This document shows, piece after piece, positions 1 to 6,893 of a stretch of 11,144 nt of DNA. A program made the position numbers and the translations under genes. Every line of letters begins with the position of its first letter. Within the stretch, counting starts at the first letter, position 1. The DNA lies in the NCBI GenBank assembly GCA_015295885.1, contig DVEE01000142.1, positions 1-11,144 of the forward strand. Direction: 5' to 3'. The stretch is from Leptolyngbyaceae cyanobacterium M65_K2018_010. Its GTDB lineage: Bacteria > Cyanobacteriota > Cyanobacteriia > Phormidesmidales > Phormidesmidaceae. The notes under the pieces are model-generated. The model saw nothing but the letters and a program-made list of their open reading frames with translations, did not search any database and was not told the DNA's origin.

Positions 1-159
1 ATCTGCAACGCTTCTTCATAGTTGGCCTGGGCGGTGGTTAAGTTATTTTGCGCCTTTTGCAAATTCGCTAAATTATTCAGCGTCGTGGCGACGTAGGGCA
101 AATAGGTGCGGGGGTTCTCCTCGGCCAGGGCGCGATAGATCTGCAACGCTTCTTCATAG
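1..159 (-). repeat. Tandem TPR unit repeated at DNA level (138-bp period)
   Basis: The 21 bases at 1-21 are repeated exactly at 139-159, giving a period of 138 bp or 46 codons. The repeat encodes the YEEALQ stretch that begins each TPR unit. Exact codon-level identity across a repeat points to recent unit duplication or gene conversion. The array probably continues past the left edge. Confidence 0.8.
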
Positions 160-758
160 AGGGATCTGGCCAGGTTGAGGCTGTTATGGTTTTGCAGAAA
201 AAGGGCGTATTCAAAAATCGCTTCAGGGGTTCTGGCCGCTCGTAGGGCTTCCTCAAAATACCCACAGACTTGCTCAAAGCGGTTAGGCTGTTCATAGAAG
301 GTCGCCCACAGGCGAGCTTTAATTAAAAACTCATCGGCCAGTTGGCTGCGGCTGTGACTAATCTCGGCTTTTTCCTGATTCAGTTGCTGCTCCCGCTCGA
401 TCAGCCGGGCTAGGTCCTTGGCCATGGCTTCGGCATTTAAGATGGCATCGGCCTCTCGAAATTGCCCCTGGTCAAAGTAAGCTTTAGCCTGAATTAACCG
501 GTCAGTATTAATCTCAATTTTGGTAAAGGTTTCGTATAACCGCAGCACATCTGTTTTAAAGCGCTCTAGCTGCTGTTCCAGTTCTTCTAGCTCGGCTCCA
601 GCCTTAAGTGCCTTGTCTGTTTTGCCAGTTTCTTGATAAAGAGCCACCAGTTCACGCTTATCTGAAATCTGCTGGGTCAATTCTTGATAATCCAGCGATT
701 GATAGAAAAACTGGGCGGTACCAATCGTTTCGATATTATAGGTTTTAGTATCGCCCAT
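1..758 (-). CDS. TPR-repeat protein, C-terminus cut by window edge; putative sensor of a TIR-like/TPR pair
   Basis: An open frame with no stop runs from an ATG at 758 to the left edge (252 complete codons). Residues 1-18 hold a short motif (KTYNIETIGTAQF, residues 5-17) that matches the C-terminus of the upstream TIR-like protein. Residues about 30-165 are strongly helical and charged, probably coiled coil. From about 165 on, TPR-like helical hairpins appear, with a 46-residue unit beginning at Tyr201 (YEEALQ, then an ENP turn and LNNLANLQ) that restarts at Tyr247. This unit type is typical of the long TPR arrays found in cyanobacterial signalling and STAND proteins. The gene lies 40 bp downstream of the TIR-like gene on the same strand. 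It has no clear Shine-Dalgarno, so translational coupling is plausible. Function is unknown: TPRs imply protein binding, and a sensor or regulator role is inferred only from the pairing. Whether a catalytic domain follows cannot be seen. Confidence 0.85.
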   Translation of the reverse strand, partial: MGDTKTYNIETIGTAQFFYQSLDYQELTQQISDKRELVALYQETGKTDKALKAGAELEELEQQLERFKTDVLRLYETFTKIEINTDRLIQAKAYFDQGQFREADAILNAEAMAKDLARLIEREQQLNQEKAEISHSRSQLADEFLIKARLWATFYEQPNRFEQVCGYFEEALRAARTPEAIFEYALFLQNHNSLNLARSLYEEALQIYRALAEENPRTYLPYVATTLNNLANLQKAQNNLTTAQANYEEALQ

Positions 759-764
759 GGTAAT

Positions 765-797
765 AACTTTGAATTTTTAACTCTGAAGTTTGAATTT
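765..797. repeat. Two near-identical 12-mers in the TIR-like/TPR intergenic gap
   Basis: On the plus strand AACTTTGAATTT (765-776) and AAGTTTGAATTT (786-797) differ at one base and start 21 bp apart. They fill most of the 40-bp AT-rich gap between the two genes. Two helical turns of spacing would suit a dimeric regulator, but a chance AT-rich repeat is equally possible. Confidence 0.4.
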
Positions 798-798
798 C

Positions 799-1455
799 TC
801 ACTCAAATCGGGCCTGATCAATTTTTTTAATATGGTAGGTCTTCGAGCTATCCGTTATCGTACTGTCTCGCACATTTTGATAGACCTTATTTCCAGTTCC
901 AGAGACCTCGGCAGTAGTGCCCTGGCCAGCGGCTGGGCTGGTTGAGGGACTGGGTTCAGAAGCCGCATCGAGGCGTATAAAGCCGTTGGCGGCCAGCTTA
1001 TCCAGTTGGTTGCTGAAATGCTCTCGCAACCCTTCAATGGTATGGTACTCAGTTTTGTAGTGGCCCAGTTCTTTCAGTTTATCCTCAAAAGCCCATAGGC
1101 TTTGCAGGTCTTCCCGTCTCGTTGTAGTATGAGGGGTTTTAAAGTAGGTAAAAATAAACGGCTTTTGGGTGGCTGAAAACTGCCCAAAGGCATGGCCAAA
1201 CTCCTCGGCGGTATACTGGCCCACCTTGTTAAAGGCCAGCAGCACAAAAATATCGCACGCTTTAATGACCTGGTTATACTCGCTTTGCAGCCCCCCCGCC
1301 GCCATAGCATCGAGAAAGTCTTCCCAAATGTCTAGATGCAGAAAAATTCCTCGATCAAACCAGGCTTTACACTTGCGGTAAATAAAAATCTCAAATTGTT
1401 CACGATCCTCCTTCAGTTCCGAGGAAGAGGCTAAAAAGAGCTTAATCTTTTGCAT
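799..1455 (-). CDS. TIR-like / nucleoside deoxyribosyltransferase-like protein with C-terminal adapter tail
   Basis: A 218-residue protein. Residues 1-110 look like a Rossmann-type TIR-like or DUF4062-like domain: beta-strand 1 with IKLFLASSSELKEDR (4-18), a LDIWEDF segment (41-47), ACDIFVLL (66-73), and then T82-x-x-E85-F-x-x-A89-x-G91. The last pattern resembles the Glu-containing signature of TIR-like NADases and nucleoside 2-deoxyribosyltransferases, making Glu85 the likely catalytic residue. Residues 110-165 are helical. Residues 166-182 form a Ser/Pro/Ala-rich linker. The tail holds a GTGNKVYQNV...STIT segment (186-201) and KTYHIKKIDQARF (205-217), the latter shared with the start of the downstream TPR protein. 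The start is fixed: an in-frame TAA lies 12 codons upstream, with no other start codon in between. By family analogy it may cleave NAD+ or a related nucleotide when activated, probably by assembly through the tail. That is inference; no enzyme activity can be read directly. Confidence 0.85.
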   Translation of the reverse strand: MQKIKLFLASSSELKEDREQFEIFIYRKCKAWFDRGIFLHLDIWEDFLDAMAAGGLQSEYNQVIKACDIFVLLAFNKVGQYTAEEFGHAFGQFSATQKPFIFTYFKTPHTTTRREDLQSLWAFEDKLKELGHYKTEYHTIEGLREHFSNQLDKLAANGFIRLDAASEPSPSTSPAAGQGTTAEVSGTGNKVYQNVRDSTITDSSKTYHIKKIDQARFE

Positions 1456-1483
1456 AGGCGCACCGGCGGCAGACCTCGACTCT

Positions 1484-1489
1484 TTTATA
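1484..1489 (-). promoter_or_regulatory. Possible -10 element for the TIR-like/TPR operon
   Basis: On the minus strand TATAAA (1489 to 1484) lies 28 bases upstream of the TIR-like start codon. No convincing -35 box is found at 16-18 bp, so this is a weak call. It is the only -10-like element in the 104-bp gap to the next gene. Confidence 0.25.
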
Positions 1490-1559
1490 GCTTACCCTCC
1501 AAACCATGGGGCCATCTAGGCCAGGGGGCCTTTCCAGGCTGGTAGGTGAGTCCATTCCC

Positions 1560-2075
1560 TCACTCCTGCACGATTACCGGCGTGCCCACCTCGGCCCAAT
1601 TAAAGAACCACTCGGCATGGTCAACTGCCACATTCACGCAGCCGTGGCTCACCGGCGTGCCAAAGTTGTGGTGCCAGTAAGCCCCGTGGATAGCATACCC
1701 CCGGTAAAAATACATGGTCCAGGGCACGTCGGGGATGTCATAGTCTTCGCCCCGCATGTGGGCCACCCGATACTTCGATTGAATCGCAAACACACCTGTT
1801 ACTGTGGGGGTTTCCGGCTTACCCGTGGAGACAATCACCGCATAGACCGGTGTATTGCCCTCCCAGGCGATTAACCGTTGGCTAGATAAGTCAATCTGCA
1901 GCCAGCGTTGGGTGGATTGTCGGAGCGTCTCCACCTCTAGGGCGATCGCCTCGCTAGCTTGGGCGAAGGCCGGCCCCACCGTGGCAGAGAGCCCTACCCC
2001 CCCACTACTCACCACCAGACTCACTAAAGCGGCGACCCCGAAGCGTTGGAGCCAACGCCGCTGTAACCTCATCAT
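1560..2075 (-). CDS. Exported L,D-transpeptidase, YkuD family
   Basis: A 171-residue protein with an N-terminal signal peptide: basic residues 3-11, a hydrophobic core at about 14-30, and likely cleavage after AFA near residue 38. Residues about 57-170 form a YkuD domain. The catalytic signature is complete: HG at 130-131, then S143-H-G-C146-V-N148 with Cys146 as nucleophile. The family makes 3-3 crosslinks in peptidoglycan or attaches proteins to it, in the periplasm. It is short, essentially a signal plus catalytic domain, with no peptidoglycan-binding or LysM domain. GAGG (2083-2086) sits 7 bases before the first of two adjacent ATGs, which supports the start at 2075. The next gene upstream on the same strand is the VWD protein, 99 bp away, so co-transcription is possible but not shown. 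Confidence 0.95.
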   Translation of the reverse strand: MMRLQRRWLQRFGVAALVSLVVSSGGVGLSATVGPAFAQASEAIALEVETLRQSTQRWLQIDLSSQRLIAWEGNTPVYAVIVSTGKPETPTVTGVFAIQSKYRVAHMRGEDYDIPDVPWTMYFYRGYAIHGAYWHHNFGTPVSHGCVNVAVDHAEWFFNWAEVGTPVIVQE

Positions 2076-2082
2076 TTAAATA

Positions 2083-2086
2083 CCTC
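2083..2086 (-). promoter_or_regulatory. Shine-Dalgarno GAGG for the L,D-transpeptidase
   Basis: GAGG on the minus strand is 7 bases from the ATG at 2075 and 10 from the next ATG, favouring the first as start. Confidence 0.6.
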
Positions 2087-2174
2087 AACGGTATCGCTAA
2101 TGATAACTTCAGCCTAGCTGGGCCAGATTCCTGAGGGTGATCATCTTCCGTTACATTTGAGCCGGGCGCGATCG

Positions 2175-4412
2175 CTAAAAGGGCCAGCGGGGCAGCGGCA
2201 CCGGTACAGGCCCTGGTATGGGCACCGGTCGCGGCACCCGACGACGCAGTTCATCCTCCACGCGATCTTCCACCTGATCAACCACCGTGCTGGCTAGAGC
2301 TTCTACCGCACTTTGCACAAAACCCGGCTGGCCGGTGGCGGCCACATCAAACACGCAGCCCTCTAGCATCCATTCGTCCACCCCGGCCTCTTGGCAGAGC
2401 CGAGTGGCGGCCTGAATTTGGGCCGGGGCCACCCCCGCCAAGGAGGGAAACTGACTGGGAAAGTCTCGCTGGGTGAAGGTTTCGGTAGTTTGGCCGGGGG
2501 CATAGTCAAACAGCGAATCGGCGGCAGCTACTCGCCAGCTCTCACCAAACTGGCGGTAAAGCTGTTGGAAGAAGGCGGTTTGGGCCTGGTTGAGGGGTAC
2601 CGGGGCCGGTATCAACCCCTGCACCAGCCGAGCCACAGGCGCATAGACATCCTGGGGCGGAATCACGGCACCACCGCGGACCTGCAAGTCGTCGTTGGGG
2701 TTGCCGTTGAGGTTACCCAGCAGCCCCTGGTAAGCACCGGCCTGACGGGGCACCTCCACGGTCAGGGTCAAAAAGGCGGTCCCTGCCAGGGAAGTTTCGG
2801 CCACTTGCAGGCTTTCCCCCGTGGGCCATTGGATCTGGTAATGGCGGCCCGATCGCCGCAGGGTACCGCCCCCCGGCAGCGGTAGGGATCCCTCCGGTAG
2901 GGCCAGGGGACGACCATCCAGCCAGAGGGGCGATTGTCCATCGGGTGACTGGTCGGCATAGAGGGCTAGCCGATGGTTGCCTACCTTCATGGCGACGGCC
3001 GTATTCATCGACAGGGGGCGCCCCGGAATGGGTTGCTGCCGGGCCTGCACCTGAAAGTGCCCATCCCTGGCGGCGGTGAGCCAAAATTCACCGACCGTTT
3101 GAAAGCTATAGCGGTAGCCATCGTAGGTGATGAGGTGGGGATCGCCGTGGCTGGTGCCCCGCGCTCGACCGCCGCCCCCCCAGGGCGTACCAGGTCCCGC
3201 TACGGGCGGTTCCGATCCGCCATCAGCGGTTTCGGGTTCTTCTTCGCAGGGGTTCTCAACCGGGTCGATACCCAGTTCCCCATCGCCGGGATATCCCGTT
3301 AGGGCAATTGTGGCCTGGGGCGAATCGACGGAGGTGACCCCGGCAGGCATACGACCATCCTCGCAGCGGCAGCTATCGCCCAGGCAATACCACTGGTAAA
3401 AACTGCCGCTAATCCGGGTGGTCTCGGCATCGCCCCAGCGAATACCGCCATGGCTACTGCTGGCCTGCACTGAGACCACCTCTCCCTCGGGCAGGTTGAG
3501 CTGGTAGAGGCGCTGAATGGTGCGGGTAATGCGTCGGCCCTGGGGGATAGCCAGGGTTTGAATTTCCCGGCGATCGCCAGTAATCCCTGGCCCGTTCGTA
3601 TTCCAGGCTGGTTGGCTAGGGTTTCGTTCCAGGCCCATGGCCCAGGTTTGCAAAAACTCCTCCCGGTTGGCCATTAAACCTAAAAACCGCTCGATCCAGG
3701 CGGCTTCAGCGGCGGGAGGAGGGAGGGGAGGGGTGAGGGCGCGATCGATCAGGGTCCACACATTCCCTGCACCGCTGTAGGCCATGTGGGCAAACACCCC
3801 CAGGGCGTCGTAGCTGCGGTCTTCAATTTGGGCATAGGTGGTGAGATAGCGTTGCCAGCGGTTAGTGCCCAGGTTGGACCCGCCAGAGAACATCTCCCCC
3901 GCCCAACTGGCGGAGCCTTCCAAGACCCACGGAGGCAGGGGCGATAGGGCCCCCACCTTCTCCCGCTGGTAGCAGTGGTACAGCTCATGGGCAATGTTGC
4001 TGCGCTTATCCGTTTCCACTAGGTCATTCCAGGTATTAGAGATGACCACCAGGCAGACTTCCCACTCGCCGCTAGACTCTCGCCCGGTGCGGCCTTCCAA
4101 AACCCGAATATCCACCCAGCGGCCAGGGTTATCGGGGTCGCGCACGGCCGCCCGACTGGTCCCTAGGTGATGGTTCGGATCATCCAGCCGCAGGTACTGC
4201 CGTTGGTAATACTCCTCCTGGGTCACCACAATGGGATGGCTAAAGGTGTGCCCCGTCTGACTTTCCAGGTAGCTTTTGGCCGATGCCACCAGGCTGTCTA
4301 GGGTGGCATCGGCGGGGGCGGGTCGAGAGAGCACCGTCAGCCCCAGAACCAACCCGAGCCCAAACCACACCAGCAACCGCCGCCAAGACATAGGAATCCG
4401 ACCAAGCACCAT
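2175..4412 (-). CDS. Secreted metallopeptidase-like protein with von Willebrand factor type D domain
   Basis: A 745-residue protein. Residues 1-36 are a signal peptide (RR at 11-12, hydrophobic 13-28, ending near ADA). Residues about 40-270 resemble a gluzincin peptidase: HELYH at 142-146 supplies the two zinc His and the catalytic Glu143, and Glu165 in WVLEGSASW is the probable third ligand. C120 and C147 may form a disulphide. After a beta-rich region with Cys343/348/350 and an acidic, Gly/Pro-rich linker (about 388-418), a VWD domain starts at SHGDPHLITYDG (421-432), continues with GEFWL (441-445), and ends with GLLGNLNGNPNDDL (563-576), the usual calcium-binding end. Residues 617-700 (FGESW, LFDY, GCVFDVA, with Cys673 and Cys686) resemble the segment that follows many bacterial VWD domains. 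A Val/Pro-rich tail ends the protein. It probably acts outside the cytoplasm; the substrate is unknown. An alternative start at Met8 would keep the signal peptide. Confidence 0.85.
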   Translation of the reverse strand: MVLGRIPMSWRRLLVWFGLGLVLGLTVLSRPAPADATLDSLVASAKSYLESQTGHTFSHPIVVTQEEYYQRQYLRLDDPNHHLGTSRAAVRDPDNPGRWVDIRVLEGRTGRESSGEWEVCLVVISNTWNDLVETDKRSNIAHELYHCYQREKVGALSPLPPWVLEGSASWAGEMFSGGSNLGTNRWQRYLTTYAQIEDRSYDALGVFAHMAYSGAGNVWTLIDRALTPPLPPPAAEAAWIERFLGLMANREEFLQTWAMGLERNPSQPAWNTNGPGITGDRREIQTLAIPQGRRITRTIQRLYQLNLPEGEVVSVQASSSHGGIRWGDAETTRISGSFYQWYCLGDSCRCEDGRMPAGVTSVDSPQATIALTGYPGDGELGIDPVENPCEEEPETADGGSEPPVAGPGTPWGGGGRARGTSHGDPHLITYDGYRYSFQTVGEFWLTAARDGHFQVQARQQPIPGRPLSMNTAVAMKVGNHRLALYADQSPDGQSPLWLDGRPLALPEGSLPLPGGGTLRRSGRHYQIQWPTGESLQVAETSLAGTAFLTLTVEVPRQAGAYQGLLGNLNGNPNDDLQVRGGAVIPPQDVYAPVARLVQGLIPAPVPLNQAQTAFFQQLYRQFGESWRVAAADSLFDYAPGQTTETFTQRDFPSQFPSLAGVAPAQIQAATRLCQEAGVDEWMLEGCVFDVAATGQPGFVQSAVEALASTVVDQVEDRVEDELRRRVPRPVPIPGPVPVPLPRWPF

Positions 4413-4579
4413 GGACTACCCCATCACGCCTACTTGACTTGAAATTCATCAGGAGTGGGGCCTATTCCGGATTAGGTTGGCAAAATCTTCATGGGTTTTC
4501 CAAGACTAGTCCAGCCAAGCAATTGCCAGGAGACCACTGGGCGTCTACCCTCTCTCCTGCGGGAACCCCGACACGGCTC

Positions 4580-4593
4580 TGCCTTCTGCCTTC
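4580..4593. repeat. Two tandem copies of a heptamer (TGCCTTC)
   Basis: TGCCTTC occurs twice in a row just past the exoribonuclease stop codon; on the minus strand this reads GAAGGCA twice. Short tandem heptamers are common in cyanobacterial intergenic DNA, but two copies is the minimum and may be chance. Confidence 0.35.
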
Positions 4594-6633
4594 TTACCCT
4601 AGGCTAGGGGCCACCGATGCCGCTTCTTCCTCTTCGCTCACCACTTCCTCAAAGCGAATAATGTCCTGGCGGGGGTTGGCATGGCTGACCCGCACCTGCA
4701 GCCGTTCTCCCAGGGCGGCATCGCGGTTAAAGCGCATGGCCAGTTCCAGGCCCAGATCTTCGACCATGATCAGGCCCAAACCGTCATCTTCCCGCAACCA
4801 GCGCAGCAGCATTACATCCCAGACCTGGTCTTGGTGGCGACGCAGGTATTCCAGGGCCCAGTAGCGCTTGGTTTGGCGCTCCACCAAAGTTGCTTCGTAG
4901 GCAGCGGAACTGGCTCCCTGGGCTAACTCCGTCACCTCGGTAGAGGAGAAAGGCAGTGACTCGCCCCGCAGGTGAGCCTTGAGCTGAAAGTGGGCCAGCA
5001 AGTCCAGGTAGCGGCGGATGGGGGAAGTCACCTGGCTGTAGCTTTCTAACCCCAGGGTGGCGTGGCGGTTGGGGGTGACGCTCACTTCGCTGCGGGTCAT
5101 GCAGCGGCGGATGGCCGAGTCGCGCACCCAACCGTGGGGCAGTTGCAGCAGTTCCTCGGGGGAGGGTAGCTCGGGCTGGGGCTGGCTGCGAAAGGGGATC
5201 GCCAGATCGTGGGTTTGGCCGTAGCGGGCCGCTACTTCCCCGGCCAGAATCATCATTTCGGCCACTAACTGCCGGGCGGGGGAATCTTCCAGCACTTCGA
5301 TGACAATGTCGTCTTCGGCTTCTAGCACCTTAATGGTCGACTCGGGCATGTTGATGGTAATGGCCCCCTGGGTAAGGCGCCATTGACTGCGAATTTGGGC
5401 CCAGCGGGCCAGAGCCTGCAACTCGGGCTCGGCGGTAATGCCCAGGTCCAGCATTTCATCGACGTCTTCGTAGGTGAGCCGATAGGTGGGCTTAATCAGG
5501 CTGGGGCAGATGGTGTAATCGGCAATGTCGCCGGCGGCGGTGAGGCTGACGCCAAAGCTCAGGGCACAGCAAACTTCTCCCTGCCGCAGGCTCATGGGGC
5601 CGGTCGCCAACTCCACCGGGAACATGGGGATCATGCCGGTGGGCAGGTAGAGGGTGGTACAACGGCGGCGGGCTTCTAGGTCGAGGGCGTCGCCGGGTAG
5701 CAGCCAGCGGGTGGGGTCGGCGACATGAATCCACAGGCGCTGGGTCCCATTGGCCAGGGTTTCTAGGCTGAGGCCGTCGTCAATTTCCTGGGTGCTGGCA
5801 TCGTCCACGGTGTAGACCTTGAGCTGGGTCAGGTCAACCCGTGGGTTATCCGGGTCAGAGGGCGGAGACTGGAGCCGCTGCTGCGCCATAGATAGAAGTT
5901 CCTCGGGGAATTGGCTGGGAATTTGGCTGCGCCGTAAGGCCAGATTTTCGTGGACACTCCACAGGCCTAATGCCACTAGGGTATCAAACGCCCCCGCCGC
6001 CGTTGGGGGGCGATCTAAGGCATTGAGAATGTCTACGGCCTGGGTCCGTTGGCTCGACTCATCGCCAAATAGGGCCAGACGCTCTAGCATTTCTAATCGG
6101 GGGCGATCGCTCTTTTCCCAGATCACCCTCTCCCCGGCCAAACTTCGCTGGGCCTTCTCCTTAAAGGATTGCCACTCCTGCTGCCGCTGGGCTTCCCGTT
6201 CAATCTGTCGGGTCAGTTCCTCTATCTGGCTGGCGGGGCGGGGCTCGAAGCGATCGCCCTTTTGCTTAAAGTAAAGCTTATCCTCGCTCAGCAATCGGTG
6301 GGCCGCATAGCGTAGGGGCGGACTTTGATCGGAAAACAGCAACAAAGCCAGGGCATCCGGGTCGGCGGACTCCCCGGTTTCGCTGAAAAACTCCCAAGCA
6401 ATTTCCAGGCTGGAGGGATCGATATAGGACTCGGCCTCCGCCAAAAACTCGGAAATATCAGCGAGGGTGTAATCATCCCCCACCTCGTAGGTCATATCCC
6501 GGGGGTGCAGGGTATGGGCTTGGCCGCGTTCGTCAATGACTATCCAGTTTTTCTTACCTTCCGGTCGTTCAACCACCCCTAGCCGTGGTTGACCCTGGTG
6601 CTTAAATTCGACTAGCGTTCCTTTTTCAACCAA
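4594..6633 (-). CDS. rnb: RNB-family 3'-5' exoribonuclease (RNase II/R, Zam-like)
   Basis: A 679-residue protein. Residues 1-50 form a small beta-rich domain (GTLVEFKHQGQPRLGVV) typical of cyanobacterial Zam-type proteins. Residues about 55-265 are a helical/winged-helix region. The RNB catalytic domain spans about 266-595: motif TVDDASTQEIDDG (275-287) gives the Mg2+-binding acids D277, D285 and D286, with Glu283 where RNase II usually has Asp. The SQVTSPIRRYLDL segment (533-545) is the conserved RNA-binding/catalytic motif. Residues about 604-664 look like a C-terminal S1/OB fold, followed by an acidic tail. The enzyme degrades RNA processively from the 3' end in the cytoplasm. The start is TTG at 6633, supported by AGGGG seven bases upstream. 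It lies 35 bp after rpsR, so it is likely the third gene of the rpmG-rpsR operon, linking translation and RNA decay. Confidence 0.92.
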   Translation of the reverse strand: MVEKGTLVEFKHQGQPRLGVVERPEGKKNWIVIDERGQAHTLHPRDMTYEVGDDYTLADISEFLAEAESYIDPSSLEIAWEFFSETGESADPDALALLLFSDQSPPLRYAAHRLLSEDKLYFKQKGDRFEPRPASQIEELTRQIEREAQRQQEWQSFKEKAQRSLAGERVIWEKSDRPRLEMLERLALFGDESSQRTQAVDILNALDRPPTAAGAFDTLVALGLWSVHENLALRRSQIPSQFPEELLSMAQQRLQSPPSDPDNPRVDLTQLKVYTVDDASTQEIDDGLSLETLANGTQRLWIHVADPTRWLLPGDALDLEARRRCTTLYLPTGMIPMFPVELATGPMSLRQGEVCCALSFGVSLTAAGDIADYTICPSLIKPTYRLTYEDVDEMLDLGITAEPELQALARWAQIRSQWRLTQGAITINMPESTIKVLEAEDDIVIEVLEDSPARQLVAEMMILAGEVAARYGQTHDLAIPFRSQPQPELPSPEELLQLPHGWVRDSAIRRCMTRSEVSVTPNRHATLGLESYSQVTSPIRRYLDLLAHFQLKAHLRGESLPFSSTEVTELAQGASSAAYEATLVERQTKRYWALEYLRRHQDQVWDVMLLRWLREDDGLGLIMVEDLGLELAMRFNRDAALGERLQVRVSHANPRQDIIRFEEVVSEEEEAASVAPSLG

Positions 6634-6640
6634 GCCGCTA

Positions 6641-6645
6641 CCCCT
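6641..6645 (-). promoter_or_regulatory. Shine-Dalgarno AGGGG supporting a TTG start
   Basis: AGGGG on the minus strand is 7 bases from the TTG at 6633. No nearby ATG in this frame gives the full conserved N-terminus, so this site decides the start of the exoribonuclease. Confidence 0.5.
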
Positions 6646-6668
6646 GCGATCGCCACTTCTAGCCTAGC

Positions 6669-6884
6669 CTAGCCTTCCCCGTTGACGTAGGGCAGTAGGG
6701 CCAAAATGCGGGCCCGCTTGATGGCAACAGTGAGATCCCGCTGCTGTTGAGCGGTCAAGCCGGTAATGCGACGGGGCAGAATTTTGCCTCGTTCGGTGAT
6801 GAACTTGCGCAGCAAGTCTACATCCTTGTAGTCAATTTTTTCTTCGGGCTTGATGGGAGATACTCGACGACGAAAATAGGCCAT
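6669..6884 (-). CDS. rpsR: Small ribosomal subunit protein bS18
   Basis: A 71-residue protein of normal length for S18. The conserved features are present: an N-terminal YFRRR, then IDYKDVDLLRKFITERGKILPRR and TGLTAQQQRDLTVAIKRARILALLP (only key parts quoted). It binds the platform of the 30S subunit next to bS6. It starts 9 bp after the rpmG stop codon, so the two are certainly one transcript, the same pairing and order found in chloroplast genomes (rpl33-rps18). Confidence 0.98.
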   Translation of the reverse strand: MAYFRRRVSPIKPEEKIDYKDVDLLRKFITERGKILPRRITGLTAQQQRDLTVAIKRARILALLPYVNGEG

Positions 6885-6893
6885 GGGTCTTGC

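Noticed and set aside
1518..1531. 5-bp hairpin (AGGCC/GGCCT) after the L,D-transpeptidase
   Set aside because: Short stem with no T-run on the minus strand, so not a credible terminator.
2391..2885. Plus-strand open frame of 164 codons inside the VWD gene
   Set aside because: Shadow frame antisense to a gene with clear domains; Gly/Arg-rich composition and no recognisable motif.
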